A DNA stretch of 64,000 nucleotides from Nitritalea halalkaliphila LW7 (GTDB taxonomy: Bacteria > Bacteroidota > Bacteroidia > Cytophagales > Cyclobacteriaceae): the NCBI RefSeq assembly GCF_000265075.1, contig NZ_AJYA01000013.1, positions 28,417 through 92,416 on the forward strand. Direction: 5' to 3'. Of the stretch, positions 19,583 through 30,452 are shown in pieces. Under the pieces are notes generated by a model. That model ran no database searches. It had not been told where the DNA came from and saw nothing but the letters and a program-made list of their open reading frames with translations. Both the position numbers and the translations under genes were made by a program. The first letter of the stretch is position 1, and every line of letters begins with the position of its first letter.

Positions 19583-20077
19583 ATGAAGAGAGCTTGGCTA
19601 TTGTTTTTGGTAGGGATATGCCTCTGGTCCTGCGACGCTTTTGAGGATTTGCCCGTAGGGCAAGAAAAGACCGTATGGGAAACGCTACTAGAGCGGGAAG
19701 ACGCTGCCCTCTTCGTTTCGGTGGTAGAGCGCTTAACTATAGTCGACACGCTTCAGGCTTTCTCGCCGATAACGGTTTTCGTTCCGAGTCCAGAGTCCTT
19801 AGCGCTATGGGCGAATGTGGCCTTACCAGAGGACGCGGATAGTGTGCAGTTAGATGCAGCACGAAATCGCATCCTGTATCATGTAGTGTTTAATCGACGC
19901 CTCCTAGGCGCTATAGAGGAGGAAACACTACCTACGCTTTTTGAGCCCAATGTTATTTCGGTAACGCTGCAGTCCGGGGTGCGCGTGCTAAATGAGCAAG
20001 CGGCTGTAATCGAGGGAAATGTAGACGCTCGGAATGGAATAATTCATTTTATTGATGGCTTTTTAAATCCAATGTAA
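19583..20077 (+). CDS. Lipoprotein with one FAS1 domain
   Basis: 164 residues: signal peptide MKRAWLLFLVGICLWSC with the lipobox Cys at 17, then one FAS1 domain (FSPITVFVPSPESLALW, ILYHVVFNRRLLG, ARNGIIHFIDGFLNPM). A paralogue of the upstream gene that has kept a single, more divergent domain. Confidence 0.85.
   Translation: MKRAWLLFLVGICLWSCDAFEDLPVGQEKTVWETLLEREDAALFVSVVERLTIVDTLQAFSPITVFVPSPESLALWANVALPEDADSVQLDAARNRILYHVVFNRRLLGAIEEETLPTLFEPNVISVTLQSGVRVLNEQAAVIEGNVDARNGIIHFIDGFLNPM
19649..19663. repeat. Dispersed TTTGSSC hairpin, copy 7
   Basis: TTGCCC, 3-base loop, GGGCAA, in the single-FAS1 gene. Confidence 0.5.
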
Positions 20078-20125
20078 GTAAGCAATACTTTTATTGTGTA
20101 TCTTGGCCTTGTTTATTTTCTGCTT

Positions 20126-23100
20126 ATGAACCACTTAGCCATAGAATTAGAATCATTTTTTAAGTCTAATACAGATGCGGTCGATATTATGATCCATTCG
20201 ATCTCTGACGGCGTTTGGTATTGGGATACGGAGAATCCTGATAAGATACACCTTTCCGAGGAGCTATGGACATCTTTAGGCTTTTCTTTGGCCGAGGCCA
20301 AAGACCCTGCATTTAATTGGCAGCAGCAGGTGGCTGAAAAATCTTTTGAGGAGGCGCTTGTTTTGCTCGAGCAGATGAAAGCGAATCCGAAGAAGTTATT
20401 TGATTTAGATGTTTGTTTTTTCCATAAACAGGGACATGCGGTCTGGTTTAACTGTAGAGGACGCTTTCTTTTAGATGCGGAAGGAAGGCCGAAATCCAGA
20501 ATGATCGGGTTTCTAAGTGAAATAAATGAATATAAGGAGCAAGAGCTCAAGGTGTCGCTGCTCCAAAATCTCATCAATCAATCTTCCGACGGTTTACAGG
20601 TAGCGCGCACCACTGGTGCTGTTTTTTATCTGAACCGAGTAGCGCAGGAGCGCTTGGGTATTCATGATTTCGAGCCAGAAGAGCTGTTTGTTTGGGATTT
20701 TGAAGAAATCTTTAAAAAAGAAGGTGCCTGGCAGCAGCATATCGAACAGCTCCGCCATGCGGGTACCTTGCTGATAGAGGGTGTTAATTACAATCAAAAG
20801 ACAGGCTTTCCTTTTCCTGTGGAAGTAACGGTTCAACTTGCTACGATTAACGGAGAAGAGTTTGTTATCGCTAATTCTCGGGATATCTCGGAACGCGTAC
20901 GCAGCACGAGAACGCTTAGAAAGCAGCGGGATTTATTAAACGATGCTCAGAAAATCGCCAATATGGGGGCTTGGGAGATCAATCTTAAGACGGGAGAAAT
21001 CGTTTGGACAGATGAGCTGTACTCCATTTATGAGTGTGCGAAGGAAGAGGGTCCGCTCGGAGTCGAGGAAACGCTCGCTCGGTATGGAGAACAGGCGGGC
21101 CAAGAGATTCAGGCGATTATAGAAGAAGTGAGTGCTAACCCAGGGGTTTATAAAAATTATACCACTAGCTTCCGCACGAAAGACCAGGCGATGCGCTGGG
21201 TTAAAATTTCCTTTCGTTCGATAAATGAAGGGGGAGAACATCGGCTTTTCGGACTCGTACAGGATGTAACAAACGAGCAGCTCGTAAAAGAAGAAAACAA
21301 ACGCCATGTCGCCCTTCAACAGCTGCTACTGAAAATCTCTGGAGAGTATATTAACTTAGAGTTGGATCAAATGTCGGCTATGATCAATAGGTCGCTTGGG
21401 GAACTGGGGGCCTTTGTTCATGCAGATCGAGCCTATATTTTTGATTACGATTTTGAACAGAACTGCAGCTCTAATACGTATGAGTGGTGTGCAAAAGGAA
21501 TTCAACCCGAGTTAGAAAATCTGCAAAATATTCCGCTCGATTTGGTTTCTCATTGGGTCGAACGCCATTTAGAGGGAGAAATCTTTAAGGTTGAAAATGT
21601 CCACCAACTGGAAGAAGGGGAATTAAAAGAAATATTAACTCCTCAGGGCATTCAGTCTTTAATTACCTTTCCACTTCTCCAAGACGAGACCTTGAAGGGG
21701 TTCGTGGGATTTGATTGGGTACATGAGCTCCATCCCGTAAATGAAGTAGACAGTAATCTGTTACAAGTTTTTGCGAAGTTACTCGTAAACGTGCAGCGCC
21801 GCGCAGAACTGGAAGCTAGTCTCGTTCACGCGAAGCAAGAGGCAGAGCAGGCGAATCGGTCCAAGTCGGAGTTTTTAGCGAATATGAGCCATGAAATCCG
21901 TACACCTTTAAATGGGGTGATTGGATTTACGGATCTACTAGTTAATACAGAGTTAAATGCCGAGCAGCTCCAATATGTGCAGAGCGCTAATAGCTCAGCT
22001 CATTCTCTGCTTGGTATTATAAATGATATTTTAGACCTGTCCAAGATCGAGGCTGGAAAGCTCGAACTAGAAGAGGTCGAAACAGATATCGTTTACCTGG
22101 CGGAAGAAACGGCGGATATCGTCAAGTACAATACAGCAAAGAAAAATATTGAGTTTTTACTTAATGTGGCGGTAGATATGCCCAACTTCCTGGTCGTGGA
22201 TCCGATTCGCTTGAAACAAATACTAGTCAACTTACTGAGTAACGCCATTAAATTTACCTCGAAAGGGGAAGTGGAGTTGGCGATTTCGTATAAGGAGCTG
22301 TCAGAGGGGATGGGTGCCTTCACGTTCAAGGTGCGTGATACAGGAATAGGAATTTCTGAGGCACAGCGGGACAAACTTTTTAAGAGCTTTTCACAAGCAG
22401 ACACTTCTACGACGCGTAAGTTTGGGGGTACTGGCCTAGGCTTGGTGATTTCGCAGATGCTAGCAAAAAAAATGGGAACAGAAGTTCAGTTTGAGTCCGA
22501 GGAAGGGGTAGGGTCCACATTCTTTTTTACCTTAGAGCGCCCTATTCTAAAGCGGCAGGCCACGAAGGTGTCTTCTTTTTCCGATCTGAAGAACGTTTTG
22601 ATCGTAGACGATAACCTAAATAATCAGCTTATTCTCGAGCAGATGCTCGCACACTGGAATATACAGTCGCAGTCAGTGGATAATGGCATCGCTGCGCTCA
22701 CGCTGTTAAGTAAAGAGGTTTCTTTCGATGTATTGATCGTGGATTATCACATGCCCTTTATGGATGGGGTCAAGACGATACAGGAGATACATCGTTTGTT
22801 TAAAAATCAGGGTAGAGTATTGCCTAAAATTATTTTGTATAGCTCTGCGGATGATCATACCGTGAGTAAGAGTGCGATCGGTAACATAATCGATGTAAAA
22901 CTTATTAAGCCAGCTAAAGTTTCTGAGCTGTTTCATGCACTCAAGACCTTGAGTGATGCTCCTGAAGATGCAACCCAGCGGGTAGTAAAGGCGCAGGATA
23001 GCCTGGTGAACCTGAATGGGGAAGTGCGCATTCTGATCGCTGAGGATGTCTCGCTAAATATGCTACTGATAAAAACGCTTTTAAAAAATCATTTACCTGC

Positions 23101-23761
23101 TGCCCAAATTATCGAAGCAGAAAATGGACGCATAGCAGTAGAGCTTTTTGAAAAAGTGCAGCCAGATTTAATATTCATGGACATACAGATGCCTGAATTA
23201 GACGGCTATGAAGCCACGCGAGAAATCCGAAGCCTAGAGGCGGAGGCGGGGCTACCAGCTACACCGATCATCGCACTTACCGCCGGAGCCATTCGTGGAG
23301 AGCGCGAACGCTGTTTGGCGGCAGGAATGAATGAGTTTCTTACAAAGCCAATAGACAAAAAACGCTTGCTCCAAACTTTAGAACAGGTGCTGCAAGCGGA
23401 TGGACGGGCACAGATACAGTTCGATGAGGCGCACTTAGCAGAAGAAGGCTTACTGGATCTCTTAGACGGGGATGTTTCCCTTTTCAAGACGCTGCTGCAG
23501 GAGGGAATTCGAGAAATTTCTGCTGTGCTGCCAGAGCTAGAGAAGGTGGTGCATAGCAGAGATCGTGTTCGTATCAACCGCTATTTACACAAGTTAAAGG
23601 GCATCGCACTAAGCTTGAAGTTCGGTTACCTAGCGGATCGCTTGATCGCGATGGAAAAGCTAGAGACAAGCGTGGACCTAGAGCCTTACTTTGAAGAGCT
23701 CCGCTCATACTTTGCTCTATTACGACAGGAAATAGAGCTGCGTTTACATGCTTATGAGTAG
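20126..23761 (+). CDS. Hybrid sensor histidine kinase with PAS, GAF, two receivers and HPt
   Basis: 1,211 residues from ATG 20126 (MNHLAIELESFF). No membrane segments, so it is cytosolic. Order: PAS-like domains at about 20-130, 145-260 and 275-380 (GVWYWDT, GFLSEINEYKEQE, MGAWEINLKTGEI); GAF at about 390-560; HisKA with His589 in ANMSHEIRTPLNG; HATPase (NLLSNAIKFT, DTGIGIS, GGTGLGLVIS); receiver 1 with Asp873 (IVDYHMPFMDG); receiver 2 with Asp1019 (FMDIQMPELDG); and an HPt-like end with His1155 (YLHKLKG). A full phosphorelay is therefore in one chain. The signal and output partner are unknown. Confidence 0.92.
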   Translation: MNHLAIELESFFKSNTDAVDIMIHSISDGVWYWDTENPDKIHLSEELWTSLGFSLAEAKDPAFNWQQQVAEKSFEEALVLLEQMKANPKKLFDLDVCFFHKQGHAVWFNCRGRFLLDAEGRPKSRMIGFLSEINEYKEQELKVSLLQNLINQSSDGLQVARTTGAVFYLNRVAQERLGIHDFEPEELFVWDFEEIFKKEGAWQQHIEQLRHAGTLLIEGVNYNQKTGFPFPVEVTVQLATINGEEFVIANSRDISERVRSTRTLRKQRDLLNDAQKIANMGAWEINLKTGEIVWTDELYSIYECAKEEGPLGVEETLARYGEQAGQEIQAIIEEVSANPGVYKNYTTSFRTKDQAMRWVKISFRSINEGGEHRLFGLVQDVTNEQLVKEENKRHVALQQLLLKISGEYINLELDQMSAMINRSLGELGAFVHADRAYIFDYDFEQNCSSNTYEWCAKGIQPELENLQNIPLDLVSHWVERHLEGEIFKVENVHQLEEGELKEILTPQGIQSLITFPLLQDETLKGFVGFDWVHELHPVNEVDSNLLQVFAKLLVNVQRRAELEASLVHAKQEAEQANRSKSEFLANMSHEIRTPLNGVIGFTDLLVNTELNAEQLQYVQSANSSAHSLLGIINDILDLSKIEAGKLELEEVETDIVYLAEETADIVKYNTAKKNIEFLLNVAVDMPNFLVVDPIRLKQILVNLLSNAIKFTSKGEVELAISYKELSEGMGAFTFKVRDTGIGISEAQRDKLFKSFSQADTSTTRKFGGTGLGLVISQMLAKKMGTEVQFESEEGVGSTFFFTLERPILKRQATKVSSFSDLKNVLIVDDNLNNQLILEQMLAHWNIQSQSVDNGIAALTLLSKEVSFDVLIVDYHMPFMDGVKTIQEIHRLFKNQGRVLPKIILYSSADDHTVSKSAIGNIIDVKLIKPAKVSELFHALKTLSDAPEDATQRVVKAQDSLVNLNGEVRILIAEDVSLNMLLIKTLLKNHLPAAQIIEAENGRIAVELFEKVQPDLIFMDIQMPELDGYEATREIRSLEAEAGLPATPIIALTAGAIRGERERCLAAGMNEFLTKPIDKKRLLQTLEQVLQADGRAQIQFDEAHLAEEGLLDLLDGDVSLFKTLLQEGIREISAVLPELEKVVHSRDRVRINRYLHKLKGIALSLKFGYLADRLIAMEKLETSVDLEPYFEELRSYFALLRQEIELRLHAYE
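20286..20303. repeat. Dispersed TTTGSSC hairpin, copy 8
   Basis: CTTTGGCC, 2-base loop, GGCCAAAG, inside the hybrid kinase gene. Confidence 0.65.
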
Positions 23762-23762
23762 C

Positions 23763-25556
23763 TTAGGTGTCCTGGGGTGTGTCCTGCTTTCGGATAAAAT
23801 AGAGAAGTAAAAGTAGCGACACGAATAAAAATACTGCGCAGAGTAGGACTTTGGGCCATGCCCCGTATAAAACAAAGCCTGTGCCTAAAAGTAAGGCATA
23901 GATGCAGACGGTGCCGCTAAGCATGGCTCCGATTTGGAAACCCAGCTGGGTGTTTTTTTCGTGTGTTCCCTCTAGAATAGCGGGGCTGAGGACTGCTTTC
24001 CAGCCCCAAGGAGCCGGACGTGTGAGCTGATAAAAGCGCTGCAATACCGCTGTATCCTCAGCAGGGGTCAGCAGTGTGACGCAGAGCCAGCCTATCGTGG
24101 TGATGCCTACACCGTAAACTAGTTTTAGGTATTCCTGCCCGGGGCCATAGGGATCCACTGTAGTTCAGGGTTTAAACGCTCTAAAAATAGAGCCACAAGG
24201 AAGGAAATCAGCATGCCGGAGATTTCTGTATAGGCATTTATTCGCCACCAAAACCAGCGTAAGATAAAAATGAGCCTGTTCCAGCACCCACTTGAAGCAG
24301 GAGCTGGAAGGCCTCTAGCGCGTTTTGGAGGAACAGGGCGATGATGCCCGCCAGCAGCATCAAGCTCAGCGTAGTCAGTCTGCCCACTCGGACTAACTGG
24401 CCTTCCGAGGCCTCCGGATGTAGAAAGCGCTGGTACACATCGTACACAAAATAGCTGGCTCCCCAGTTTAAATGTGTGGAGAGCGTGCTCATAACGGCCG
24501 CTATCAGGGAGGCTAAAACGAGGCCAAGTAGACCCGCTGGCAGGAAGGTTAGCATGGCAGAATAGGCTAAATCATCTCCTAATTTATCCGCTGGAATATG
24601 AGGAAAGGCAGACTGGAGTGCCTCTAAAGAGGGAAATACGATGAGCGAGGCTAGAGCGATGAGTATCCAAGGCCAAGGGCGCAAGGCATAATGTGCCACA
24701 TTAAAAAACAAGGTGGCGCCTAATGCGTGCCCCTCACTTTTGGCGGCGAGCATGCGCTGTGCGATGTAGCCACCTCCTCCCGGCTCTGCTCCCGGATACC
24801 AGGTCGCCCACCACTGAATCGCGATGGGCATCAGAAATAAGGGAATGTAAAGGTTCGGGTCATTAAAGTCGGGAAAGAAAGCGAGCTTGCCCGCCACCTC
24901 TTCGTGCTGAAAAAGGGCTTCGAGCCCGCCCACTTCCGGCAGGCCCACGATGAAATAAGCGGCGCCGATCGCTCCGGCTAAAGCCAAAAAGAACTGGAAG
25001 AAATCGGTCAACAATACGCCCTTTAAGCCCCCTAAAGCACTGTAAAAGACGGTCACCACACCGATGAAAAGCAAAGTCTGCCAAGCATTTAGGCCCAGCA
25101 AAACACCAAAATTTTGATGGCAGCCAAACAAACGGTGGCCATGATGATCGCATTAAAGAAAATCCCAAGGTAAACAGCCCGAAAGGCTCGTAAATAGGCC
25201 GCCGCTTTGCCCCCATAGCGCAGCTCGTAGAAAGCCAAATCGGTGTCCACTTCAGACCTCCTCCACAGGCGAGCATACACGAAAACCGTGAGCATGCCCG
25301 TTAGCAAGAAAGCCCACCACACCCAGTTGCCGGAAATCCCATGCTTGCGAACGATGTCGGTCACTAAATTGGGCGTGTCAGCAGAAAAGGTCGTGGCGAC
25401 CATCGAAACCCCCAGTAACCACCAGGGCATGTCCCTACCCGACAGAAAGAAGTCCCGCGCACTTTTTCCCGCCTTTCGAGCGGTGAACAATCCGATCCCG
25501 AGACTGAGTAGAAAAAACAAAGCGATGATAAGCCAATCAAACGAACTGAGCTGCAT
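23763..25556 (-). CDS. Sodium:solute symporter, SSS family (three frame breaks)
   Basis: About 598 residues once three missing bases (near 25103, 24262 and 24145) are restored. About 13 membrane helices. SSS-typical stretches include the N-terminal DWLIIALFFLLSLGIGLF, FFLSGRDMPWWLLGVSM, the Na+-site helix start SADTPNLVTD, WWATWYPGAEPGGGGY and FWWRINAYTEISGM. Substrate cannot be told. Convergent with and 1 base from the hybrid kinase gene. All breaks sit in short homopolymers, so I regard the gene as intact in the organism. Confidence 0.82.
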
Positions 25557-25664
25557 GTAAAGGGTAATGAAGAGTGAAAGACCTAAAATTAAAGAAATTT
25601 CACCAAGTAATTTTTCCAGCAGCGATTTTTAGCCAAATTTGGCCTGAAACCAGCCCTGCTCCTC

Positions 25665-26743
25665 ATGGCCTCGACCTTATCTCCCGCACTGGAAGCCCTT
25701 TTTCGCTCCGTACCTGAAGTTTATCCGCAGGTGCCCCCCGGATTACTGCCACAGCCCCTACAGCAGGGACATATTCACGATACCTGGCGCCTGGGAGAGG
25801 CCTTTGTCTTGCAGCGGTTTAACCTTTACGTTTTCCCTAATGCCCAAGCGGTAGCCGCGAATCATGCGCGCCTACGGAAACGGGAGAACGCCAGCCCCCT
25901 CCCTTTCCACCTAGCCCTTCCACTTCCGAACAGAGACGGAGCCCTTTTTACGCAGTTCGATGCCAGCCGCTACCGGATTACCCCTTTTTTTAAGGCCCCT
26001 GCCTAGAGGAAGTGAACACCCTCGCCCTAACAGAAAACCTCGCCGCTGCCTTCGCGCGTTTTGCAGGGCTTCTTAGGGACGATCAAAAAGAAATCTCGCT
26101 TTACGAAGAAGTTATTCCCGATTTCCACCACTTCGGTAAGCGCTTCCAGCATTTTTTAGCTTTGCGCGCAAGCAGTCAGCGCGCGCAACCCACTCAGGCC
26201 CTTGCGCTTATCCAGCAGTACGCCACGCTCGCCCCTATGGTGGAGGATTATCTCCATTACTGTGCCCACCTCCCGCTGCGCCTGACGCATAACGATGCCA
26301 AAATCACGAATGTCATCTTCGACGAGCAGCAGCAGCAGGTGCATGCACTCTTGGATTTAGACACCGTCATGCCAGGCTACGTCATGTATGATTTTGGCGA
26401 TCTGGTCCGTACCGTGGCCTGCACCCTGCCGGAGGATAGCGTGGACTGGCCACGGATAGGTGTGGACCCGAGCCGTTTTCAAGCGCTTTTAAAGGGCTAT
26501 CTGGCCGGAGCTGCCGACTACCTCACAGCGGCGGAGCGCAAGAGCCTTCTCTTCGGGGCTCAACTCCTTCCGGCGATGATCGGGCTCCGCTTTCTCAGCG
26601 ACTGGCTGGACGGCGACCGCTACTTTAAGGTGAAGGACGCGACACATAATTTGCGCAGGGCGCAAAACCAATGGCTGCTGTACAGCTCCATTCGCGACTT
26701 TATAGAAAAAAAGGGAGCTGACCTGCTCCGCCAGCTCCCCTAA
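25665..26743 (+). CDS. Aminoglycoside/choline-kinase-fold phosphotransferase, NahK-like (one frame break)
   Basis: About 359 residues; a missing T near 26006 splits it and restoring it joins FKAPAL to EEVNTLAL. N-terminal lobe shows GHIHDTWRL and FVLQRFN; the catalytic loop is RLTHNDAKITNVIF and the metal-binding segment is ALLDLDTVMPGY, followed by YDFGDLVRT. This combination resembles N-acetylhexosamine 1-kinases of Bacteroidota, often annotated as mucin desulfatase. It is divergent from the symporter, which could import its sugar substrate. The last 30 bases contain the terminator of the opposing dsbD gene. Confidence 0.75.
26650..26666. repeat. Dispersed TTTGSSC hairpin, copy 9
   Basis: TTTGCGC, 3-base loop, GCGCAAA, inside the kinase gene. 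Confidence 0.7.
26705..26739 (-). terminator. dsbD terminator, inside the 3' end of the kinase gene
   Basis: Minus strand: GGGAGCTG, 11-base loop, CAGCTCCC followed by seven T. The hairpin encodes the last residues of the convergent kinase on the other strand. Confidence 0.85.
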
Positions 26744-26779
26744 GGTGTTTTTACCTGCCTCTACAGGTTTCTGCTGCCA

Positions 26780-28828
26780 CTAGCGGCGGGCAAACTCCGC
26801 TTTCGCCTCATCTAAAAACTGGACGAAATTCGGGATGCTCGTGTCGTAGCCCTTCGGACGGACGAGCAGTTCCTCATTCGTGTCCAGCAGGACATAGTAG
26901 GGCTGGGCATTGTTATTAAATCGAGTGATCTGAAAATCAGCATTTTGCTTACCGATCGTCTGCTTCAGCTTTCCATCATAGTCGCTGGTGTACCACTCCG
27001 ACTCAGGAAGGGTGTAGCGCTCATCGATGTACAGGGCCACCACGATAAAATCCTCCTGCAGGCGGCGTAAAACCTGTGGATCTGCCCACACACGGGCCTC
27101 CATTTCGCGACAGTTTACACAGCCATGGCCCGTAAAATCGATGAATAGCGGCTTGTTCTGCCTTTTGGCCGCGGCCAAAGCCTGCTGATAGTCGAAGTAA
27201 CCCTCGATGCCGTGCGGCAAATGCAAGAAATCACTGTATTTCGGCACCTCGTCCAAGCTGCTCTCCCCACTGCTTCGGGCCCCGCTCAGTCCAGCTTGCA
27301 TCAAGTTGAAATCATGAGTGGCCATCGGCGGGAGGTAGCCACTGAGGGCTTTGAGCGGAGCTCCCCACAGGCCCGGGATGAGGTACACCACGAAAACGAA
27401 GGTCACGATCGCCAGCATCAGACGCGGCACGCTCAGGTAGTCCATCGGCGAGTCATGCGGAAGTCGAATTTTGCCCAGAAGGTAGAAGCCCAGCAGCGCA
27501 AAGATGACGATCCAAATCGCCAGGTAAATGTCTCGATCCAAAATGCCCCAGTGGTACACCTGGTCGGCGACGGAGAGGAATTTAAAGGCCAGCGCCAATT
27601 CTAAAAAGCCCAAAACGACTTTGACGGAGTTCAGCCAGCCGCCTGATTTCGGTAGTGAGTTGAGCCACTCCGGGAAGATGGCGAAAAGGGCGAAAGGGAT
27701 GGCGAATGCCAAAGAAAAGGCAAACATCCCCAATATCGGTTTCAGTAGGGCACCGCCAGCGGAGCTAATCAAGATGGAGCCTACGATCGGGCCTGTACAG
27801 GAAAAGGAGACTAAAACCAGCGTGAAGGCCATAAAAAAGATGCCCGCCAAGCCGCCCTTATCGGCTTTTGCATCGATTTTATTTACTAATCCAGAGGGTA
27901 AGGTCAGCTCGAACATGCCTAAAAAGGCTGCCGCAAAGAACAGGAACACCAAAAAGAAAAACACATTTGGCACCCAGTGGGTGGAGAGCCAGTTCGCGAA
28001 CTCAGGCCCCTGAATCGCTGCCACCGCTGTCCCCGCGATCGTGTAGATGCCGATAATGCTCAGGCCATAGATGAGAGCGTTTCGAATGCCTCCAGCACGG
28101 GATTTTGCACGCCCCGTAAAAAAGGTTACCGTCATCGGAATCATCGGAAATACACAGGGGGTCAGCAGCGCGGCTAGGCCGGCTAAGAAGGCGATGAGCA
28201 TAAAGCCCAGTAGGTTTTCTTCTGCCTCATCTGCGTTCAGGTCGATGTAGGTGCGCTCCTCCTGTCCTTCTGCTGCTGGCGTTTCCTCTGCAGTAGGACT
28301 TTCCGTTCCTTGTTCAGCTGCCGAAGCTGTTTCGGCCCCCGCCGCACCGGCGAAGGTAAAGCTAAATTCCTCTTCGAACAGGATGCACTGCCCGGTGATG
28401 TCGGAGCACATCTGGTACTCCACGTATCCTTTTAGGGCAGCAGGAAGGGCCTCCACGGTGAATTCTTGCGTGAAGCGGCCTTTTACGGCGAAGTAGCTCA
28501 CTTCTCCCTCCCAGATTTCGTCGAACTTTCTGCGGGGATTATCTGGGACCAGGGCTTTGGCCTGCAGGCCAAAGGAGTCGTCCAGCACCGTGGCCGTCAG
28601 AATAGGCCCCACATCTTCGCTGAAGTCATTCGAGTAAATGTACCAGTCTTTCGGGATGTTCGCCAGCAGCTCCAGGGTCACCTGATCGCCCACAGCGGGA
28701 TTTTTTTCACTCACCGTGATCGTCCAAGAGGGAGGCTGAACCAGCTGCGCATGTCCAGGACTGGCCAGAAAGAAGCAGCTAGCCAAACTTAAAAGCAGAA
28801 AACGAACGAGTACTTGAGGTGTCGGCAT
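26780..28828 (-). CDS. dsbD: Thiol:disulfide interchange protein DsbD
   Basis: 682 residues from ATG 28828 (MPTPQVLVRFLLL), which gives a signal peptide ending PGHAQ. The N-terminal DsbC-like domain (about 30-170) is followed by an acidic linker, eight membrane helices with the two redox Cys (LLTPCVFPMIP and SFSCTGPIVGS) and a C-terminal thioredoxin domain with GCVNC. It passes electrons from cytosolic thioredoxin to periplasmic disulfide and cytochrome maturation systems. The N-terminal domain keeps its Cys pair (MCSDITGQC). Complete. Confidence 0.95.
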   Translation of the reverse strand: MPTPQVLVRFLLLSLASCFFLASPGHAQLVQPPSWTITVSEKNPAVGDQVTLELLANIPKDWYIYSNDFSEDVGPILTATVLDDSFGLQAKALVPDNPRRKFDEIWEGEVSYFAVKGRFTQEFTVEALPAALKGYVEYQMCSDITGQCILFEEEFSFTFAGAAGAETASAAEQGTESPTAEETPAAEGQEERTYIDLNADEAEENLLGFMLIAFLAGLAALLTPCVFPMIPMTVTFFTGRAKSRAGGIRNALIYGLSIIGIYTIAGTAVAAIQGPEFANWLSTHWVPNVFFFLVFLFFAAAFLGMFELTLPSGLVNKIDAKADKGGLAGIFFMAFTLVLVSFSCTGPIVGSILISSAGGALLKPILGMFAFSLAFAIPFALFAIFPEWLNSLPKSGGWLNSVKVVLGFLELALAFKFLSVADQVYHWGILDRDIYLAIWIVIFALLGFYLLGKIRLPHDSPMDYLSVPRLMLAIVTFVFVVYLIPGLWGAPLKALSGYLPPMATHDFNLMQAGLSGARSSGESSLDEVPKYSDFLHLPHGIEGYFDYQQALAAAKRQNKPLFIDFTGHGCVNCREMEARVWADPQVLRRLQEDFIVVALYIDERYTLPESEWYTSDYDGKLKQTIGKQNADFQITRFNNNAQPYYVLLDTNEELLVRPKGYDTSIPNFVQFLDEAKAEFARR
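27164..27179. repeat. Dispersed TTTGSSC hairpin, copy 10
   Basis: TTTGGCC, 2-base loop, GGCCAAA, inside dsbD. Confidence 0.6.
28555..28574. repeat. Dispersed TTTGSSC hairpin, copy 11
   Basis: Perfect 20-bp palindrome with arms CTTTGGCC/GGCCAAAG, inside dsbD. Confidence 0.65.
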
Positions 28829-28896
28829 AAGGATAAAAGGCTTAGCACCGCGGTTTCGAGGGATGGGAAACTCGTGGAGCTGGGATAAAACAAGGA

Positions 28897-28936
28897 TCAG
28901 CCTATGCGGCTGGCATCGGGCCACTGCATAGGCTGA
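28897..28936 (-). terminator. Terminator of the M20 dipeptidase gene
   Basis: 11-bp arms TCAGCCTATGC/GCATAGGCTGA with an 18-base loop, followed on the minus strand by a T-rich run; lies between the M20 stop and the dsbD start. Confidence 0.65.
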
Positions 28937-28968
28937 AAATTGGGTTTAGGGACGTGTCTGCACTGGAT

Positions 28969-30353
28969 TTAGCTCAGCTCCTTACGGAAATGCTGGAAAA
29001 ACTTCGCGATCGTCTCGATGCCGATCAAGTAGTTTTTCACACCATAGTGCTCATTCGGAGAGTGTATGGCGTCTGTGTCCAGTCCAAAGCCTAACAAAAT
29101 CGGGTCTAATCCAAGTTCCTTTTGGAACAAGGAAGTGATCGGAATGCTTCCGCCCTCACGTGTAGGAATAGCGGTCTTGCCAAAGGTTTCCATGATGGCA
29201 GCTTCGGCAGCGCGGTATCCGGGAGAGTCGGTAGGCACCACCGCAGCCTGACCTCCATGGTGTGGCGTCACCTTCACCTGCACCGAAGCAGGGGCGATCG
29301 CCTTAAAATGGTTCTCGAAAAGCCTTGCGATTTCCTTATGGTCCTGATTCGGCACCAGGCGCATGGAGATTTTCGCGTAGGCTTTCGATGGTAAAACGGT
29401 CTTAGCGCCTTCTCCTGTGTACCCGCCCCAGATACCGTTTACATCTAAGGTAGGGCGGATGCCCACGCGCTCGATCGTCGTGAAACCTTCCTCTCCATGC
29501 ACATCCGCGATGGCTAATTTTTTCTTATAATCCGCTAAATCGAAAGGGGCTTCATTCAGCGCCTGACGGTAGGCGTCAGCATAGTTTTCTACCTTATCGT
29601 AAAAGCCGGGAATCGTGATGCGATTCTTCTCGTCCTGCAGGGAAGCGATCATTTGGCATAAAATGTTAATAGGATTAGCCACCGCACCACCATAGGTGCC
29701 GGAGTGCAAGTCCCTATTCGGTCCTGTCACTTCCACTTCCATATACGCCAGCCCTCTTAAGCCCACCGTAACGGACGGATGCTCCAGGCTGATCATGCTC
29801 GTATCGGAAATCAAAATGACATCGGCCTGTAGCTTTTCTTTATTGGCTTTTACGAAGAGATCCAAGTTCTCCGAACCTACCTCTTCCTCACCTTCGATCA
29901 TAAACTTGATGTTACAGGCGAGGCTGTCGGTCTGCATCATGGCCTCGAAAGCCTTCACATGCATGTACACCTGCCCCTTGTCATCTGCCGATCCGCGTGC
30001 GAAAATCGCCCCGTCCGGATGTAAGTCGGTTTTCTTAATCACCGGAGTGAAGGGCGGGGAGTCCCAGAGCTCATACGGGTCAGCTGGCTGCACGTCGTAA
30101 TGCCCGTACACGAGCACAGTAGGAAGGCAGGATCAATTATTTTTTCTCCATATACGATGGGGTAGCCCGCCGTAGGACACACTTCCACTGCGTCTGCACC
30201 CGCACGTAGGAGTTGGTCTTTCACAAATTCCGCTGCTGCTAAAACGTCCCCCTTAAATTTCGGGTCCGCACTTACCGAAGGGATTTTCAGCAGGTCGATA
30301 AGCTCCTGAATAAAGCGCTCTTGGTGCGTTTTAATGTATGTTGCTAATGACAT
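28969..30353 (-). CDS. M20-family dipeptidase (one frame break)
   Basis: About 461 residues. A missing C near 30121 breaks DPAF/PTVLVYGHYDVQPADP; the latter holds the first metal-ligand His and Asp. Further ligands and catalytic residues are in FARGSADDKGQ, IEGEEEVGSENL, ISDTSM and the C-terminal IHSPNEHYG. The dimerisation domain (about residues 200-360, DLHSGTYGGAVANP at its edge) is complete. A cytosolic zinc peptidase for di- and tripeptides. Confidence 0.9.
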
Positions 30354-30452
30354 ATTTGGGTTTTTACATGAATTTGCTCAAAATTACGTTTTAATTAAAG
30401 AATAGCCTATTTATCCATTAAAATATATCCCTTACCTAAACTGAAAATCCCT

